Shown: positions 1 through 11,196 of the stretch, one piece after another
How positions within the stretch are numbered: position 1 is the first letter of the stretch
Layout: each line of letters opens with the position of its first letter
Assembly: GCA_021464245.1 (NCBI GenBank)
Contig: JADCRB010000029.1
Coordinates: forward strand, 2,569,813-2,633,812
DNA: 64,000 nt
Direction: 5' to 3'
Source: Carallia brachiata
Taxonomy: Eukaryota; Streptophyta; Magnoliopsida; Malpighiales; Rhizophoraceae
Translations under genes and position numbers: made by a program
The notes under the pieces: model-generated
Database searches by the model: none
What the model saw: the letters and a program-made list of their open reading frames with translations, nothing else
Told to the model about the DNA's origin: nothing

Positions 1-1831
1 GAGTATTGCCGACTTGATTTTGCCACACTTCTGTTGATTGCAAAGCTATAAACAGCTGAGGGTTAGCGAGAAGGGTTTGGAGAGCTTCATATACCTTCTC
101 CGTTGTCGACTTTTTGTTGTCGAGCGGCTCCTCCTTATGGTGTGTCACCTCTTCTGATGGTTTTGAAGTGATGGTGGTCTGGTTTGCAGAAGTTATGCCT
201 TCCTGGTCCAGAATGATTTTATTCTGGCTTTTGAGCTTCATGATTAGCTCCTTCAGGACGAAACACTTCTCGGTTGGATGACTTACTATCCGGTGATATT
301 TGCAGAATCTCGGATCGCTGACTCGATCCTTTTCATTCGGCCGCTTGCACTCTGGGAGTTCGATCAGCTTCGCCTCCAAGAGTTGTCAAGATGTCGGGGA
401 CGTCTGAGTCGGGGAATGGATACTGCTTCTGCTCCAACTCTCGCAATGTCACCTTCCGCCTTTCCTGTTGTTTTGGCTGAGTTATTTGGGTCGGAGGATT
501 TACCTTAGCTTTGGCGCCCACTTTTACTGGTGCGGCTTCAACAGTCATCACTTCTTTTCCTTTTCCGGAACTGTTGGGTTTCTTAATCTCCCTTCTGCCC
601 CCTTGCTGGTCCAACTGGATGGGAACCGTGCCTCCGGAAGTCTGGATGCTTATCTCCATATCATGTGCGCGGGTCGCCAGTTCTTCGAAAGTTCGGGGTT
701 TGACACCCTGCAGGATGTATAACAGCTCCCAATGCATTCCCTGGATGCACATCTCCACGGCAGAAGTCTCCGTCAGACGATCTTTGCAGTCCAAGCTGAG
801 GGCACGCCATCTGTTGATGTATTCGACAACGGGCTCTCCTTTCTTTGTTTGGTGCTGGTAAGCTCCATCATACTTACCGTCCTTCGAGTGCTGAAAAATC
901 TGTTGAGGAACTCTCGTTGTAGCTGTTCCCAACTGTCGATCGATTCTGGTTCAAGATTTATGAACCAGGTGAAAGCGGTCTCCCTGAGTGAACGAACAAA
1001 CTGCTTCACCAAGAGATCTCCATAAGTCCCTGCGTTGTTGCAGGTTTCAACGAAGTGGGCGATGTGCTGTTTGGGATCGCCTCGTCCGTCGAATTGTTGA
1101 AATTTGGGCGGCTGGTAGCCCAAGGGCATGTTGAGACTTTCGATCCGTCTGGTGTACGGTTTGACGTACATCTGTGATCCTTGGAAGGATGTAGCTTGTT
1201 GCAGTCGGATCGTATTGGCTATCATTTCCTGCAATTGTTGAACAGATAGCGAAGCTACAGAATTTGAGGGTGGCAGCTGTGTAGAACTACCTGGTCGCTT
1301 TTCTGCAGGAAGACGTCGGCTGGTGTGGCTTCTGGAGTGAAACCGGGTGGATATGGTTGCTCCTCGCGGATTCGGGATCAACTTGGATCGGGGCTTTCCT
1401 TTGAGAGCGGCGATCTGTTGATCTTTTTCCTCCACGACTCTGATCAGCTGCAAATTTTGTTCTCCAATTCTGAAATTCTTTCCTCTGTGCTGGTTGTGTT
1501 GGTCATCATGACGGCAACAGATGAGGCTCCGGGAAAGACTGGGGGAAAAACTCTTCTGATTCTTCTGTGTGAGTCGGATTTGTTGAGCAGGCTTCGTCGT
1601 GTTGCCCCCGACTTCGATGGGTGATCGACTCCTCCATGCGGCAAGAGAGTCAGGGGAGAGATCCTGTTGTGCAAGCTGTGGACTCTCCATTTCGATTTTG
1701 TCGGGTTTGGACGGCAAGAAATTGTGTCCGTCCCCGGGTTTCTGGACCTGCGTACCCAGGTAGGGTAGTTGATGCAGGCAATGGAGCCGTTGCCTTTTTG
1801 TGGCGGCAGTTGTACTCCTTTTCGGTGCCAT
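1..1831 (-). pseudogene. Ty3/gypsy gag polyprotein, frameshifted
   Basis: Gag would form the capsid and nucleocapsid of the retroelement particle. Reading leftward from an ATG at 1831, a 352-codon frame ends at 773 and contains the capsid-like block (QFDGRGDPKQHIAHFVETCN, then FVRSLRETAFTWFINLEPES). Around 830-850 a single-base loss in the AAAGGAGAGCCC stretch shifts the frame, and the homology continues in another frame (GEPVVEYINRW) down to 333. A second shift near 345-370 returns to a frame holding a knuckle-like block (CKYHRIVSHPTEKCFVLKEL) at about 255-310, and coding-like sequence continues to the edge. Two shifts make it non-functional. The strand, order and LTR position agree with a minus-strand element. 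Confidence 0.85.
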
Positions 1832-1849
1832 TTGATGTGCTGAACACCT

Positions 1850-1935
1850 GTAAATTTTTTTTTTTTTTTTACTTTTTTTTTTTACTTTTTTTTTTTACTT
1901 TTTTTTTTTACTTTTTTTTTTCTCTCGGCTCCCCT
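1850..1935 (-). repeat. (T10-12 AC)n low-complexity tract in retroelement leader
   Basis: Five runs of 9-17 T separated by AC; on the coding strand of the retroelement these are GT plus A10-12 units. It lies between the primer-binding site and gag, so it belongs to the untranslated leader. It produces a spurious Phe-rich frame on the plus strand. Confidence 0.8.
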
Positions 1936-1983
1936 TTTACCTCTTTTTTTTTTTTTAAGGAACAAGAGATGGGAGGTGAAGTT

Positions 1984-2001
1984 GTCCCACCGAGCGTGCC
2001 A
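1984..2001 (-). promoter_or_regulatory. tRNA primer-binding site of the gypsy element
   Basis: The plus-strand bases at 1984-2001 end in GTGCCA, i.e. they look like the 3' end of a tRNA with its CCA. On the minus strand this reads TGGCACGCTCGGTGGGAC, the place where a tRNA would prime minus-strand DNA synthesis. It sits 6 nt from the LTR end (2008). Which tRNA it matches is not settled here. Confidence 0.65.
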
Positions 2002-2650
2002 AAAATTTGTAAAGCGTAAATTTCGAGTCTAAAACAATTAAACTCGAAAATACAAAAATAAATTACAAATAAAAATTGTAAAAATAAAAGAAAATTTACG
2101 TGGGGTCGATCTCCGTAGATCCTCCGATTAGTGTTCCTTTTTTGACTCCGTCAAGGGCTGCACGAGCTTGATCTTGACAGAAATAATTTCCACGCTTTTT
2201 CTTGAACTGGTAGACTGAAACTTATCTGATTTGGATTTTGACTACGTTACGAACCGCAGAGCTGATCTGAGCCGATCTGACTTAATTTCACGAGGGTCGA
2301 AGAGACTTGTTCTCGGATGAGCTGCCTGGATTTTGCTGAGGGCCGTATGAGGCTTAATCCCAGCCGGATTTGTAGTAATTTGATATTTTTAGATCTATAT
2401 TCTCAGAAATTCAGATCTAGAGCGATCCAAGAATATAAATTTAAAAAATAACTTTAGAAATGGAAACAGCAAATTTTTTGGGCTTACCCCTGAAATATCT
2501 CTCAAAAGGAGTTAGGAGAGTATACTGCAAGTAAAAGCACGTAAGAAAAGGTGAAATTTTCTTGAGAGATTTTCAAAATTTTTTTTTTCTCTCAAATTTT
2601 CTGAATTTTTCTGTTTACAGATTTGCTGAATGTCCCTTTGAACTGAGGCT

Positions 2651-2674
2651 GGAGGGCCTTTTTATAGGCCCTCC
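2651..2674 (-). promoter_or_regulatory. LTR TATA box within a 9-bp inverted repeat
   Basis: TATAAAAA on the minus strand (2659-2666) lies between the arms GGAGGGCCT and AGGCCCTCC. The position inside the LTR and upstream of gag fits the U3 core promoter of the retroelement. Confidence 0.6.
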
Positions 2675-2688
2675 AGAGAGGACCTTAT

Positions 2689-2719
2689 GCCACCAATCTT
2701 GAAATTCAAGATTGGTGGC
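2689..2719. repeat. 15-bp-arm palindrome in LTR U3
   Basis: GCCACCAATCTTGAA, one A, then its exact reverse complement. It lies just upstream (on the minus strand) of the LTR TATA box. A partial third copy of the arm (GCCAATCTT) follows directly at 2720-2729. Confidence 0.85.
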
Positions 2720-3930
2720 TGCCAATCTTCTTCTTTTTTTTTTTTTTTTTTAATTTGAAAAAGATGTTTACACCCTATTTTTTGTCTTTTATATTCCACC
2801 CTCCCCAAAAAAGAGTAGTCTCCCTTTTCCCACCTAATAGTAAAATTAGGTGTGTTTGTAAATATTTAAATAACTACTTGATTGCTAAGAGCCCTAAATA
2901 GTAGTTTAGGGGGGAAAAAAAAAGCTATTAGCTAATTTTAGGACTCAACTGTTGCTGATTGGTATTTATGTATACAATATTATTCTTAAAGGTTTTAGAA
3001 TCATTTTTTTCTTTTTCTTGTAGCATGCTGATCAAGATAATAATCTCAAGGATAACATGGTTTTTGAGGATCAAGATGACTCTAGTGGCAATCTACATAA
3101 CTAGAAAATTAATTTTAGTGACTAAGGGGACGTTGTTGGACACACTTTTCCTAAATTGGTCGTCACAAAAATTGACGCTATGGACTACAATTAATCCAAA
3201 TTCTAAAAATCAGTTGTTTTTTTTTTTTCCTGGGGAGGGGGGAAGGGTTGGAGGGTTAGGTATTAATTTTTTTTTTTAATTTTTATAATTTTAATTATTA
3301 AAAAGAATATTATTGAAATAAATCACGACTTTTTTAATAATTTAAAATCTTTCACAAAGAAAAAAATATTCATGTTTATAATTTATGTTCTACTTAATCA
3401 TCCTATTATTTAACAATAATATGCAATATCAATCCAACTAAATAATATAACTTTTTTTTAATTCATCAAACAACAATATTGAACTTAGCAGCTGCCCTTC
3501 GAAGTTAATGTTTTTTTCCTTTGACTGTTAGTTTAATTATGTGTGTCTGATGCTAATTTCAGATTTATTAACATCGTGATTGGTTTAGAAAAGATTCACT
3601 CGGATTTAATAATACTCGGGTAGTTAGTTTTTCTTTGAAAGAAATTGAATAAAGATGCCAACAACTAACTCTAAACCTCGATTTATAAATACGATAATTT
3701 ACATATTGATAATACTTTTTTTTTGACAAAAAAAAATAGCAACATCGAAATTGTAATTGATGGAAAGTTCCCATAGGGCATTCTTTTGTTACTTTGACTT
3801 TTCTACTGTTTATACTTTTCTTCTTTTAGGAAGGAAAGCATAGCACATACAAAAATAATAATAAAATTAATATATAAAATTTGAATTGTTAAATTATAAA
3901 AAAATATAATAAATTTTTATAAAAAATAAA

Positions 3931-5221
3931 GGGTTAATCTCTTAAATATACATGAATTTTTTATTTTATTTTGATTATATCATGAACTTTTTTTATTCTA
4001 AATATATCACAAATTATTCTTTTAGTATGAAAATTATTGGGCCTTTATGATATACTAACGAATTCTGTTAATACGTTGACGTGACGATACAACGTGACAC
4101 GTACTGCCACATACATAGGTCACGTGTAAAAAAAAAAAGTTTTTAAGATGAAATTTAAACCCAAAAAAAAAAACTGCGAGAAAAAACACAAAAAATAACT
4201 TTTTGTCTCCAAGCACTCCTCTGTTGGTCTCTTTCAGTCCCTCACCCTATTTCTCACGCTCTGTCTTGCTTTCACTTCGGTTTTGCTCTTTCTCTCTCTA
4301 TAGTCTCACTCTTCCTCTCAGTCAGTCTCATCTCTCACAAAAAATCAATCTCTAGTCTCGCTCTTTCTCATGGGTTTATTGGTTTATGAGATCGTTTTGG
4401 GTTGATGGGATAAACTTTGTAATTGTGTATTGTAATATTGAATCAAGAAAAAGAAGGTCAAAATACTAGATTGACAAGGTGGGTTGAAGGAAAATAAAAT
4501 TTTGGTTTTTGTGTAGTTAAATCTCTTGATGTAAGGAGGATTTAGACAGAATCATAAATTTCTCCTTATTTCTTTGTAGAGATGCTTTTTTTTTTTTTTT
4601 TCTGAAACGTTATCACCATCCTCTTTGTCTCTTTCTCTCTAGAGTCAGATTTGCATCTCAAATCTGAGAGAGGTAGCTAGCCACCTCCTTCCCCTCATCC
4701 TACTCGCCTCCAATCCCTTATTTGTCTTGGTTTATGAGGTTTTTTTTTTCCCTTTTTCTATTTTTATGTGGCATTCAATTGTGTTCTTTACTTACTCTTT
4801 TCTTTTAATTTTTAGTTTTTATCCACTCAATATATTTTATTCCTCTTCGATGAATCTTTTCAAGTGTTATTGAGACTGTGAGACTAGAGAAAGAGGTAAA
4901 AAGTGAGAAAGAAAGTTAGAGTGAGAGAGAGAGAGAGAGAGAAACGAGAGCTTGAAATTGGGTTGCAACAAATTGATTCTTTTGTGTTTTGCTTTTTTAT
5001 TTAAATTTTATCTTTAAAAATAATTTTTTTATACGCGACATGTCTATGTGGCACCACATTGAATCGTTACGTCAGCACACTAAAAGAATTCTATTAGTCA
5101 ATCATGAGAACACCATAGATTTAATATTCAATTAATAATTAGTAATATATTTAAAATAAAACAAAATTACGATAGAATTAAAATAAAATAAAAACTTCAT
5201 GAATTTTTAAGAAACTAACTT
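3931..5221. mobile_element. Foldback element 1 (MULE-like, long TIRs, 9-bp TSD)
   Basis: The left arm (3931 to about 4150) and the reverse complement of the right arm (about 5000 to 5221) share the same order of motifs: GTTA..CTTAAA, CATGAA, TTTTATTTTATTTT, CTAA..GAATTCTNTTA, TGACGTNACGA, CCACAT. AAAAATAAA flanks the element on both sides (3922-3930 and 5222-5230), the 9-bp duplication expected of Mutator-like elements. Repeat copy B lacks the element at the matching site near 17090-17120. The interior is CT-rich then GA-rich, without a coding frame. Related elements lie at 36748-37700 and 38491-39416. Confidence 0.75.
4915..4944 (+). repeat. GA-rich microsatellite
   Basis: A run of GAGAGAGA in the interior of foldback element 1, mirrored by CT-rich sequence at 4200-4340 on the other side of its centre. 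Confidence 0.8.
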
Positions 5222-6237
5222 AAAAATAAATAAATAATTAAACTAACTGTGAGTTTTTAATAAGTGCCCACTTAATTTTATTGTTTTTTAATGGCAATGT
5301 GATTTCTTGTGTAATACATTTTCTTAATTCGTCAGCGTTCTGACAAATGCACTCCCGCATTATTTTTTTTTTTATAAATGGTTCAGTTTTTGACATGCGA
5401 AAACAAAAAAGATTATTAAATTAAATCTCTTTTTTTTAACACAAAAAAAAAATTATCGTCAACATATCAATAATTACATATATGAATTGAGATCAAAATA
5501 AATTTTATATGAATACCTCCTTCAATTATCTCATATAATAGATTCATTATCAAAATATTAATAAGTTTGAGAGAATTTCTCTTACAACTAACTATAGTGA
5601 TAACAAAAATAAAATTTAACAATATACTCTTAGTATAAATCTCAAAAACATTAGAGTTGACACGTCTGAGAAGACTCGAATCTATATTATAGAAGGAGAA
5701 AAGCTCCTCAAATTATCACTAAGACACCGGCTTCCGTGATCTTTTTTGATCTACAGAGAAGGTGGCTACCACCTAGTAAGTGCCAACCCTTAGCTAGCTA
5801 CCAGTCTAGCCACACGAGCCAAGCAACCCCTTAATATCAGCAAGGAGCAGAGGTTGGACGCCCTGACATGTAAAGCGTGGCCAGACTTCAAATCTGGTCA
5901 TGCTTGGCCCATTATAAGTCTTGTCGTCTTATTGAATGGTAGTGTTCTTTGTTCGACACAACATTGTAATAGGGCCCATGTTTGCATTGGGAGTTCTTCC
6001 AATCGCGACCCACATCGCCGATCTTGATCTACTATTCCTGCAGCAACCAAACTCCATAACCAAGTGAGCTAAGGTTGTTAGTATCATGAATTTTTCAACA
6101 CAAAAATATAATTTTCTTTAGCTCATATAAATATTTGTTTTCTAAAAAAATCAAAGTAACGATTATGCCGTAATAATTTGAAAAAGATAAGTAGGAACTA
6201 CTATTTTTTTTTGTTCTAGTTGAAGTAAAGAAAAACT

Positions 6238-6412
6238 TTTTTCATGAGTGAAACTTGAGATTTAAAACTTACATTTCACTCCAAATTTTTAAATTTGGTG
6301 ACCGTTAAATTATACTTAATTGTTTTTTATGAGTGAAACTTGAAATTTAAATCTTACATTTCAATTCAAATTTTTAAATTTGATGACCGCTAAATTATAC
6401 TTAATAATTTTT
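6238..6412 (+). repeat. Tandem duplication (about 85-bp unit, two copies)
   Basis: Two consecutive copies share ATGAGTGAAACTTGA.ATTTAAA, TTACATTTCA, TTTTTAAATTTG.TGACCG and TAAATTATACTTAAT. A single unit is present in copies B (about 18080-18157) and E (about 25420-25490), so the duplication is specific to copy A. Confidence 0.8.
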
Positions 6413-7870
6413 TTTAAAAAAAATAAGACAAACTATTTTTATCTTTAGGAAGCGGAACAACCTAAATTTTGTCGTTTTTATGGTCAGAAAATGGCTTTTC
6501 TAGCGGTTTAGCGATATTTCTTTTTTCTCATTTCTCCCACCATAAATATGTTGAAGTCTCTCATTTTCTCACATCTATCCTATTACAAACTACTACTTTT
6601 TTCTTCAATTTCTACCAATCATTGAGATATTTATCTATTGCTTCAATCTCTAGTTATATTTATTAACAAATCAATTATTTTTTTTACTCTAATATCTACT
6701 ACTAAATCATTTAGTAAAAATTGTCATGATGAATATAATCAAACAGTGGTATACGGGTCAGAGTCTAGTTTGATGTCATCAAATATTCTATTTAGTCTCT
6801 TAGCACGCAATAGCTTTGATATCATTGTAAACCAGTAACTAGCTCTAATGTAACTAACTATTAACTAATCTAAATAGCAAACATAGAATAACTATAATCT
6901 CAATTTTATTAACTTTAAAAGGCTACACACAATTAAATTTGATGCCACACTAACAGAGCCCCACTAATAGCATCTATTGATCTGGCACACAATAAAGTGA
7001 GATATTCAGAGCACTGCTAGTCCTAATTCAATACTAATAACGCATCAAATTATAGTTAATTATCTACATTATACTTAAATAATAATGACTTCTAGTCTTA
7101 ATCTAACTAGTAAACCATGATTAGTTCTAACATAATATCAAAGATATTGTGCTCTAATAGTGGTGTGAGGTATATTATTCTTTGACAGTGATGTCCAAAC
7201 TAATTGCTCATTAGTAGTGGTATCAGAATTATTGCGTTTTAACATGCTCTAATCCCAATAGTGGCAAAAAAAAAAAGACTAATTTATTATGAGAATACTT
7301 GGAGAATAGAACTATCCGTGGCAGCCCCAAAACTATTTGTACAACTTGTAAAAAAATTTTCTACGTCTCAATTGGTGGTGCGGTAGGTCACCTGGCATGA
7401 GATGTCAACAAGCATCCTAAAGTGGCACAACCTGATGCAGCTAAGAAAATACTATTCATTGGTGCAATAAATCTAAGCTTTAATGGTACTTTTTAATATT
7501 CTCAATTAAATATAAAAAGTAAGTTGCTAAATATATTATTCATACTTAACCTCCTTTCATGTTTTCAGAAGATTCTTGTTCTAAAAAAATTTATGCAAAT
7601 TGCTACTCAACCTCACTTTAAGTATGTAAAAATATAGAATATATTTTTAATATGATAATTGATAAATTTATATTTTTTCAAGTATTAATTGTATAATTAC
7701 TTTAACATGTGACATTTATTCTAATGGATAATTTTGCTCTAATGGATAATGATAAGCACAAAGTTTTCACATGAGATTTAAACCGTTATATCATGAAAAA
7801 TATATTAAATTTTAAAAAAAAGACAAACTGTTAAATTAATTACATGTCTATTGTATGCTATAGATTGCAT

Positions 7871-9583
7871 GCCTATGAAGTCATGCATATTATTTTGATG
7901 ATTAATTATGAAGAAATTATGTCTTCTTTGGGCCAGGCAATGCAAAATATTCGTGAGAGGTAAAGTGTGATAAGATGTGTTGATTGCCTCTCTTGAGTGG
8001 TATGCTTAAAGTCACCGTTTCCACTTAAGAATTAGAATTTTTCTTTTTTTTTTTTTTTTTTGGTCTGAGGTTTATTGGTATATGAATTATATAAGGTGGG
8101 TAACTCTCATTTCTTATAAATCTCACCCCTCACTTCCTAAAATTTAAACTCAAGACTTTTAAGATAAAGACTTGAATTCTAATTATTAGACTATCTTTTA
8201 AGGAATAATATTTTTCTTAATTTCTTAGGACAAAAATTTAATCAAAACACATTGTCTCTATTATTGAACTGAAAAATTCAGTGAATAATTTTTTTTTAAA
8301 ACAACAAATTGTACTTAACAAACCCTTCCACTGTAAGTTATTGTTGTATTGCTCACTTTCGTGAAATTGCGTAATCAGATTTTTTTAATACTTTTTATAA
8401 TATTATTAAATTTCATAGATAAAATTGATTTTTAACGTCTCTCTTTTTTTTTCTTTTAAAGGAAATTGAATTGCTATTTGGTCAATATCGTTTTATGTTA
8501 TCTTGATTGCTAGATGAGAATGAAATTTGAACAAAAAAAAAAAGGTCTGATATTTGCGAGACAAAACAAAAAGAGTAATGCTAAATATCCCAAAACTATA
8601 TCATGAAATATTTCGAAATGTATAATTATGAAAAAAAATTATTAATTTTTCTAACATCGTTAAATTAAAAAAAGAAAAAAAATTAACGATTCTTTCCATA
8701 ATTATATATTTCGGGATGTTTCATGAAAAAAATCGTTAATTTTTCTAATACCGTTAAATCAAAAAAGAAAAAAAAGTTAACAATTCCTTTCATAATTATA
8801 TATATTTTAAATATTTCATAACACGATTTTTAAAATATTTAGTATTACTCACATAAAAAAGGAGATTATCGTGATAAATCAATAAGAGACGCATGTTGTA
8901 CAATTTACCATTTCTATTATATATTGTGTAATTTTAAACAAAAGATTTTCAATTGTAAAATTAAAAAAATTATTTTTTAATTTACGTGAGATATAATACC
9001 ACGTTAGTCCGTTTCTCTATCTCTCACTTCTCCATCTACGTAGTTAGACAAATCTAAAACATACCCACTTTAATTGAGTCCAAACGATGTCGAACCCCTC
9101 TAAAAATTTCTGATTTTGAGCCATTGATTAGCCTATAATTTTTACCATTTTTCTAAACTTGGCGCGCTGCCGTCACCTTCACTTCAATTTTCCAGCGAAA
9201 ATTCCAACATGTCTCCTGACATCCAAACCCTCCAAAGAAAATTCTGCTTCCTTGTCAACTTTTATTCAACTATAAGAAGACGGAAACATTGGTGGTTTAT
9301 TTGAAGTTGTGCTTTCCGTTGGTGTTTTTGATACTTTTAGAGCTTCTTGTATCCTCACCAGAGGAACAACCATCAGAATTTTAATGATTGCTTTACCACA
9401 AACAATCATATAATTTAGGAATTAATCAGATGTATCTTGATTTTTGATTTATGTATCATTTTACCCCTTATTTGGGAGAAAGGAATTAATGTAGAGATGA
9501 AAGAATTTGAGGTTAATAGAAAAAGAACACTTGTTTGGGAAGGAGCATGGAATGGAAAAAAATACAAGGTGGGGTCTAGGTAA
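7871..9583. other. AT-rich intergenic DNA, no gene seen
   Basis: Long A and T runs with stops in all frames. The only structure seen is the MITE at 8573-8850 and poly-T runs (for example 8041-8060). Confidence 0.6.
8573..8850. mobile_element. MITE, 278 bp, about 57-bp TIRs
   Basis: The left end GAGTAATGCTAAATAT and the right end ATATTTAGTATTACTC are inverted repeats, and pairing continues through CATGAAATATTT and TATAATTATG. The interior holds further inverted repeats (TTAACGAT, ATTTTTCTAA). AC(A)AAAAA-like A-rich sequence lies on both sides, too simple to prove a target duplication. No coding capacity. Confidence 0.75.
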
Positions 9584-9604
9584 TGCTGCCCCGTTGGGGC
9601 AGCA
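9584..9604. repeat. GC-rich hairpin followed by T-rich run
   Basis: TGCTGCCCC, GTT, GGGGCAGCA: perfect 9-bp arms and a 3-nt loop, then TTTTTATTTTTTATTTTT. It resembles a bacterial intrinsic terminator, but in plant DNA a transposon-end hairpin is more likely. Confidence 0.6.
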
Positions 9605-9883
9605 TTTTTATTTTTTATTTTTGGGTTTAATATTTGAAATTATTCTTATAGTGTTGCTTTTATTTTTTTATTTTTATTTTTTAAGGATAAAATTGATAAT
9701 ACAATATACAACTTCAGACGTGCGTTTAATTGATTGCGATCAATGATGACCAATGACATGATCATCGCCATGTTAAACATGTCATAAATGTACGCTATGC
9801 TAAATTTCAATGGAAGTAGAAAAACAAAATAAAGGAAAAAGACAAATAATGTTTGTTGGATCAATCAAGTTACGTCCTTGTCA

Positions 9884-9995
9884 ACGCAATATCACATACC
9901 CTTCAAAACTTGTTAGCATGGAACGCAATATCACATACCTTTCAAAACTTGTTAGTATGGCAGGCAACCACTCGCACAAATCAGCGAGTGGTTGC
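9884..9995 (+). repeat. 38-bp direct repeat plus 12-bp-arm hairpin
   Basis: CGCAATATCACATACC.TTCAAAACTTGTTAG.ATGG occurs twice back to back. It is followed by GCAACCACTCGC (9964-9975), an 8-nt loop and GCGAGTGGTTGC (9984-9995), a perfect inverted repeat. Confidence 0.8.
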
Positions 9996-10111
9996 TATGG
10001 TGCCATCATGTTTTGATAGGCAGATAGTTGTTATATTACGTTAACAAACGCTATCCTTCCCTTCATACCCTGTACATGCACTAATCAGCGAGTAGTTAGT
10101 TGTGATATATT

Positions 10112-10315
10112 TTTTTTTTGGTCTTTGACTCTTTGGTATTCAGAAGGTTCAATTAGGTAAAATTCTGAGTAATTCGGTGTGGGTTCCTGAGCAGCCCAAC
10201 GAACTAGGATTCACCCCTCCCAGCGAACGTTTTTTCATTCACAAAATTTGAACCCGAGACCTTATTTAAACGAAAAAGAACTTGTGCCACTCCTACTGAT
10301 GTCCGTTGGTGTTGA
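10112..10315 (-). mobile_element. tRNA-like SINE with 12-bp target duplication
   Basis: TTGTGATATATT occurs directly on both sides (10100-10111 and 10316-10327), a typical SINE/LINE target-site duplication. On the minus strand the element begins AACACCAACGGACATCAG, has AGTGGCACAAGTT (A-box-like), then GGTCTCGGGTTCAAATTT (B-box-like, plus positions 10244-10262), and ends in an A tail (the T run at 10112-10119). About 204 bp. The internal pol III promoter boxes are inferred by resemblance. Confidence 0.8.
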
Positions 10316-10327
10316 TTGTGATATATT

Positions 10328-11040
10328 ACGTTGCCATTTTTGTTAGAAAAGTGAGGGGGTACTAATTGCCCAGTCAGGAAGGATGGCGGTTGTCTTTGTC
10401 AGGCTATTGACGCCGAGACTTTAGGAATAATGATAATAACTAAAGATATATACTTCATACTTTCATCGATAGTGTTTAATACATTTAACGTCGGATGTAT
10501 ACTTAATTTTATTAAAAATTTTAACTAAAATTTAAATTCATAATTTTATAATACTATCAAAATCCTCAACAACTAAACCAGATCAGTGCTAAAGATGCAT
10601 AATTTTCTTTTTCGGTTACATAATTTATATTTGAACAGTTTGGGAACATTCATGGATAATGTCGATGGATAATTTATGGGTGCAATTACAGGTACTGAAT
10701 TTTAAAAAATTGTACCTGTACTGAAAAGTAATAATTTTATTTTTTTTGTAAAATTACAATTTAGATTTAAATAAGTGTTATTTAAAAATGTAAAGTGTAA
10801 ATATTATATGAGATTTGTTAAATTTTTTTTCTTAAAAAAATTAAAATAAAAATAATAATAATTTAATAAATACATATCTCTTGGAAGGGATTTTTTTTTT
10901 TTCCAAATCAAAACCTTTTATTTTATTCAGTAGATTCGGTGGACCGATTTCCCATAATTTATTTGAACAAAAGAAAGGCAGCAGGCACATATGACTCAAC
11001 TAGAAGGCATCTCATTTAAGTGCAACATCAAAATATATAT
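10328..11040. other. AT-rich spacer downstream of the methyltransferase gene
   Basis: No gene recognised. AATAAAA-like motifs on the minus strand near 10915-10925 could serve as polyadenylation signals for the methyltransferase transcript, but nothing proves their use. Confidence 0.5.
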
Positions 11041-11196
11041 TAAGGGTAAAGTTATTACAAATTAGGACAATTGAACAAAGAAACCAATTATTCATTCAAA
11101 ATAACTCACTCTTACATAGAGATCCCAAATCTAAACCATCTCAGCAGTTTCTTAACTAGGAAACGTGGGATAATTCAAATAATTCAATTGAATTTG

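Larger units (their letters stand above)
1..2772 (-). mobile_element. Ty3/gypsy retrotransposon, TAT-like, 5' part (truncated by window edge)
   Basis: On the minus strand the order is LTR (2772-2008), primer-binding site (2001-1984), a leader with A-rich repeats, then gag reading to the left edge. This is the 5' part of an LTR retrotransposon; pol and the second LTR would lie left of position 1. The gag style (WF..LEP.SI.SWE.L...F...F followed by GEPVVEYI.RW) and a C-x2-YH-x4-H-x4-C style knuckle fit the TAT/Ogre branch of Ty3/gypsy as I know it. The clade is inferred from gag alone. Frameshifts in gag show this copy is dead. Confidence 0.85.
2008..2772 (-). repeat. LTR of the gypsy element (about 765 bp)
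   Basis: The segment begins TGTAAA (2008) and ends TTTACA (2772), short inverted ends typical of LTRs. It is followed on the minus strand by the primer-binding site. It contains a TATA box on the minus strand inside a palindrome (2651-2674) and a second, 15-bp-arm palindrome (2689-2719). The partner LTR lies outside the window, so the outer boundary rests on the TG..CA ends only. Confidence 0.7.
2860..7870 (+). mobile_element. hAT-derived repeat copy A (decayed)
   Basis: The first of several related segments (copy B 15960-18150; pieces in 20515-20790 and 22950-23300; copy E 24600-27730). It opens with a block at about 2878-3150 shared with 15980-16260. The right part (6460-7700) matches 25530-27720. 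At about 7318-7440 it encodes a broken BED-type zinc finger (ICTTCKKIFYVSIGG, then a stop, then DVNKH), the N-terminal DNA-binding domain of hAT transposases. No full frame survives. The family call rests mainly on copy E, which also has the transposase core. Terminal inverted repeats were not resolved. Confidence 0.6.

Noticed and set aside
1621..2019. Plus-strand frame with long Phe runs
   Set aside because: Translation of the poly-T leader repeat antisense to the gypsy element.
5640..5850. Possible SINE-like block (GATTCGAGTC on the minus strand)
   Set aside because: Only a weak B-box resemblance; no tail or flanking duplication. It is absent from copy B, so it may still be an insertion, but the ends are unclear.
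9584..9625. Hairpin plus T run resembling a rho-independent terminator
   Set aside because: The window is eukaryotic; such terminators are not used by pol II genes.
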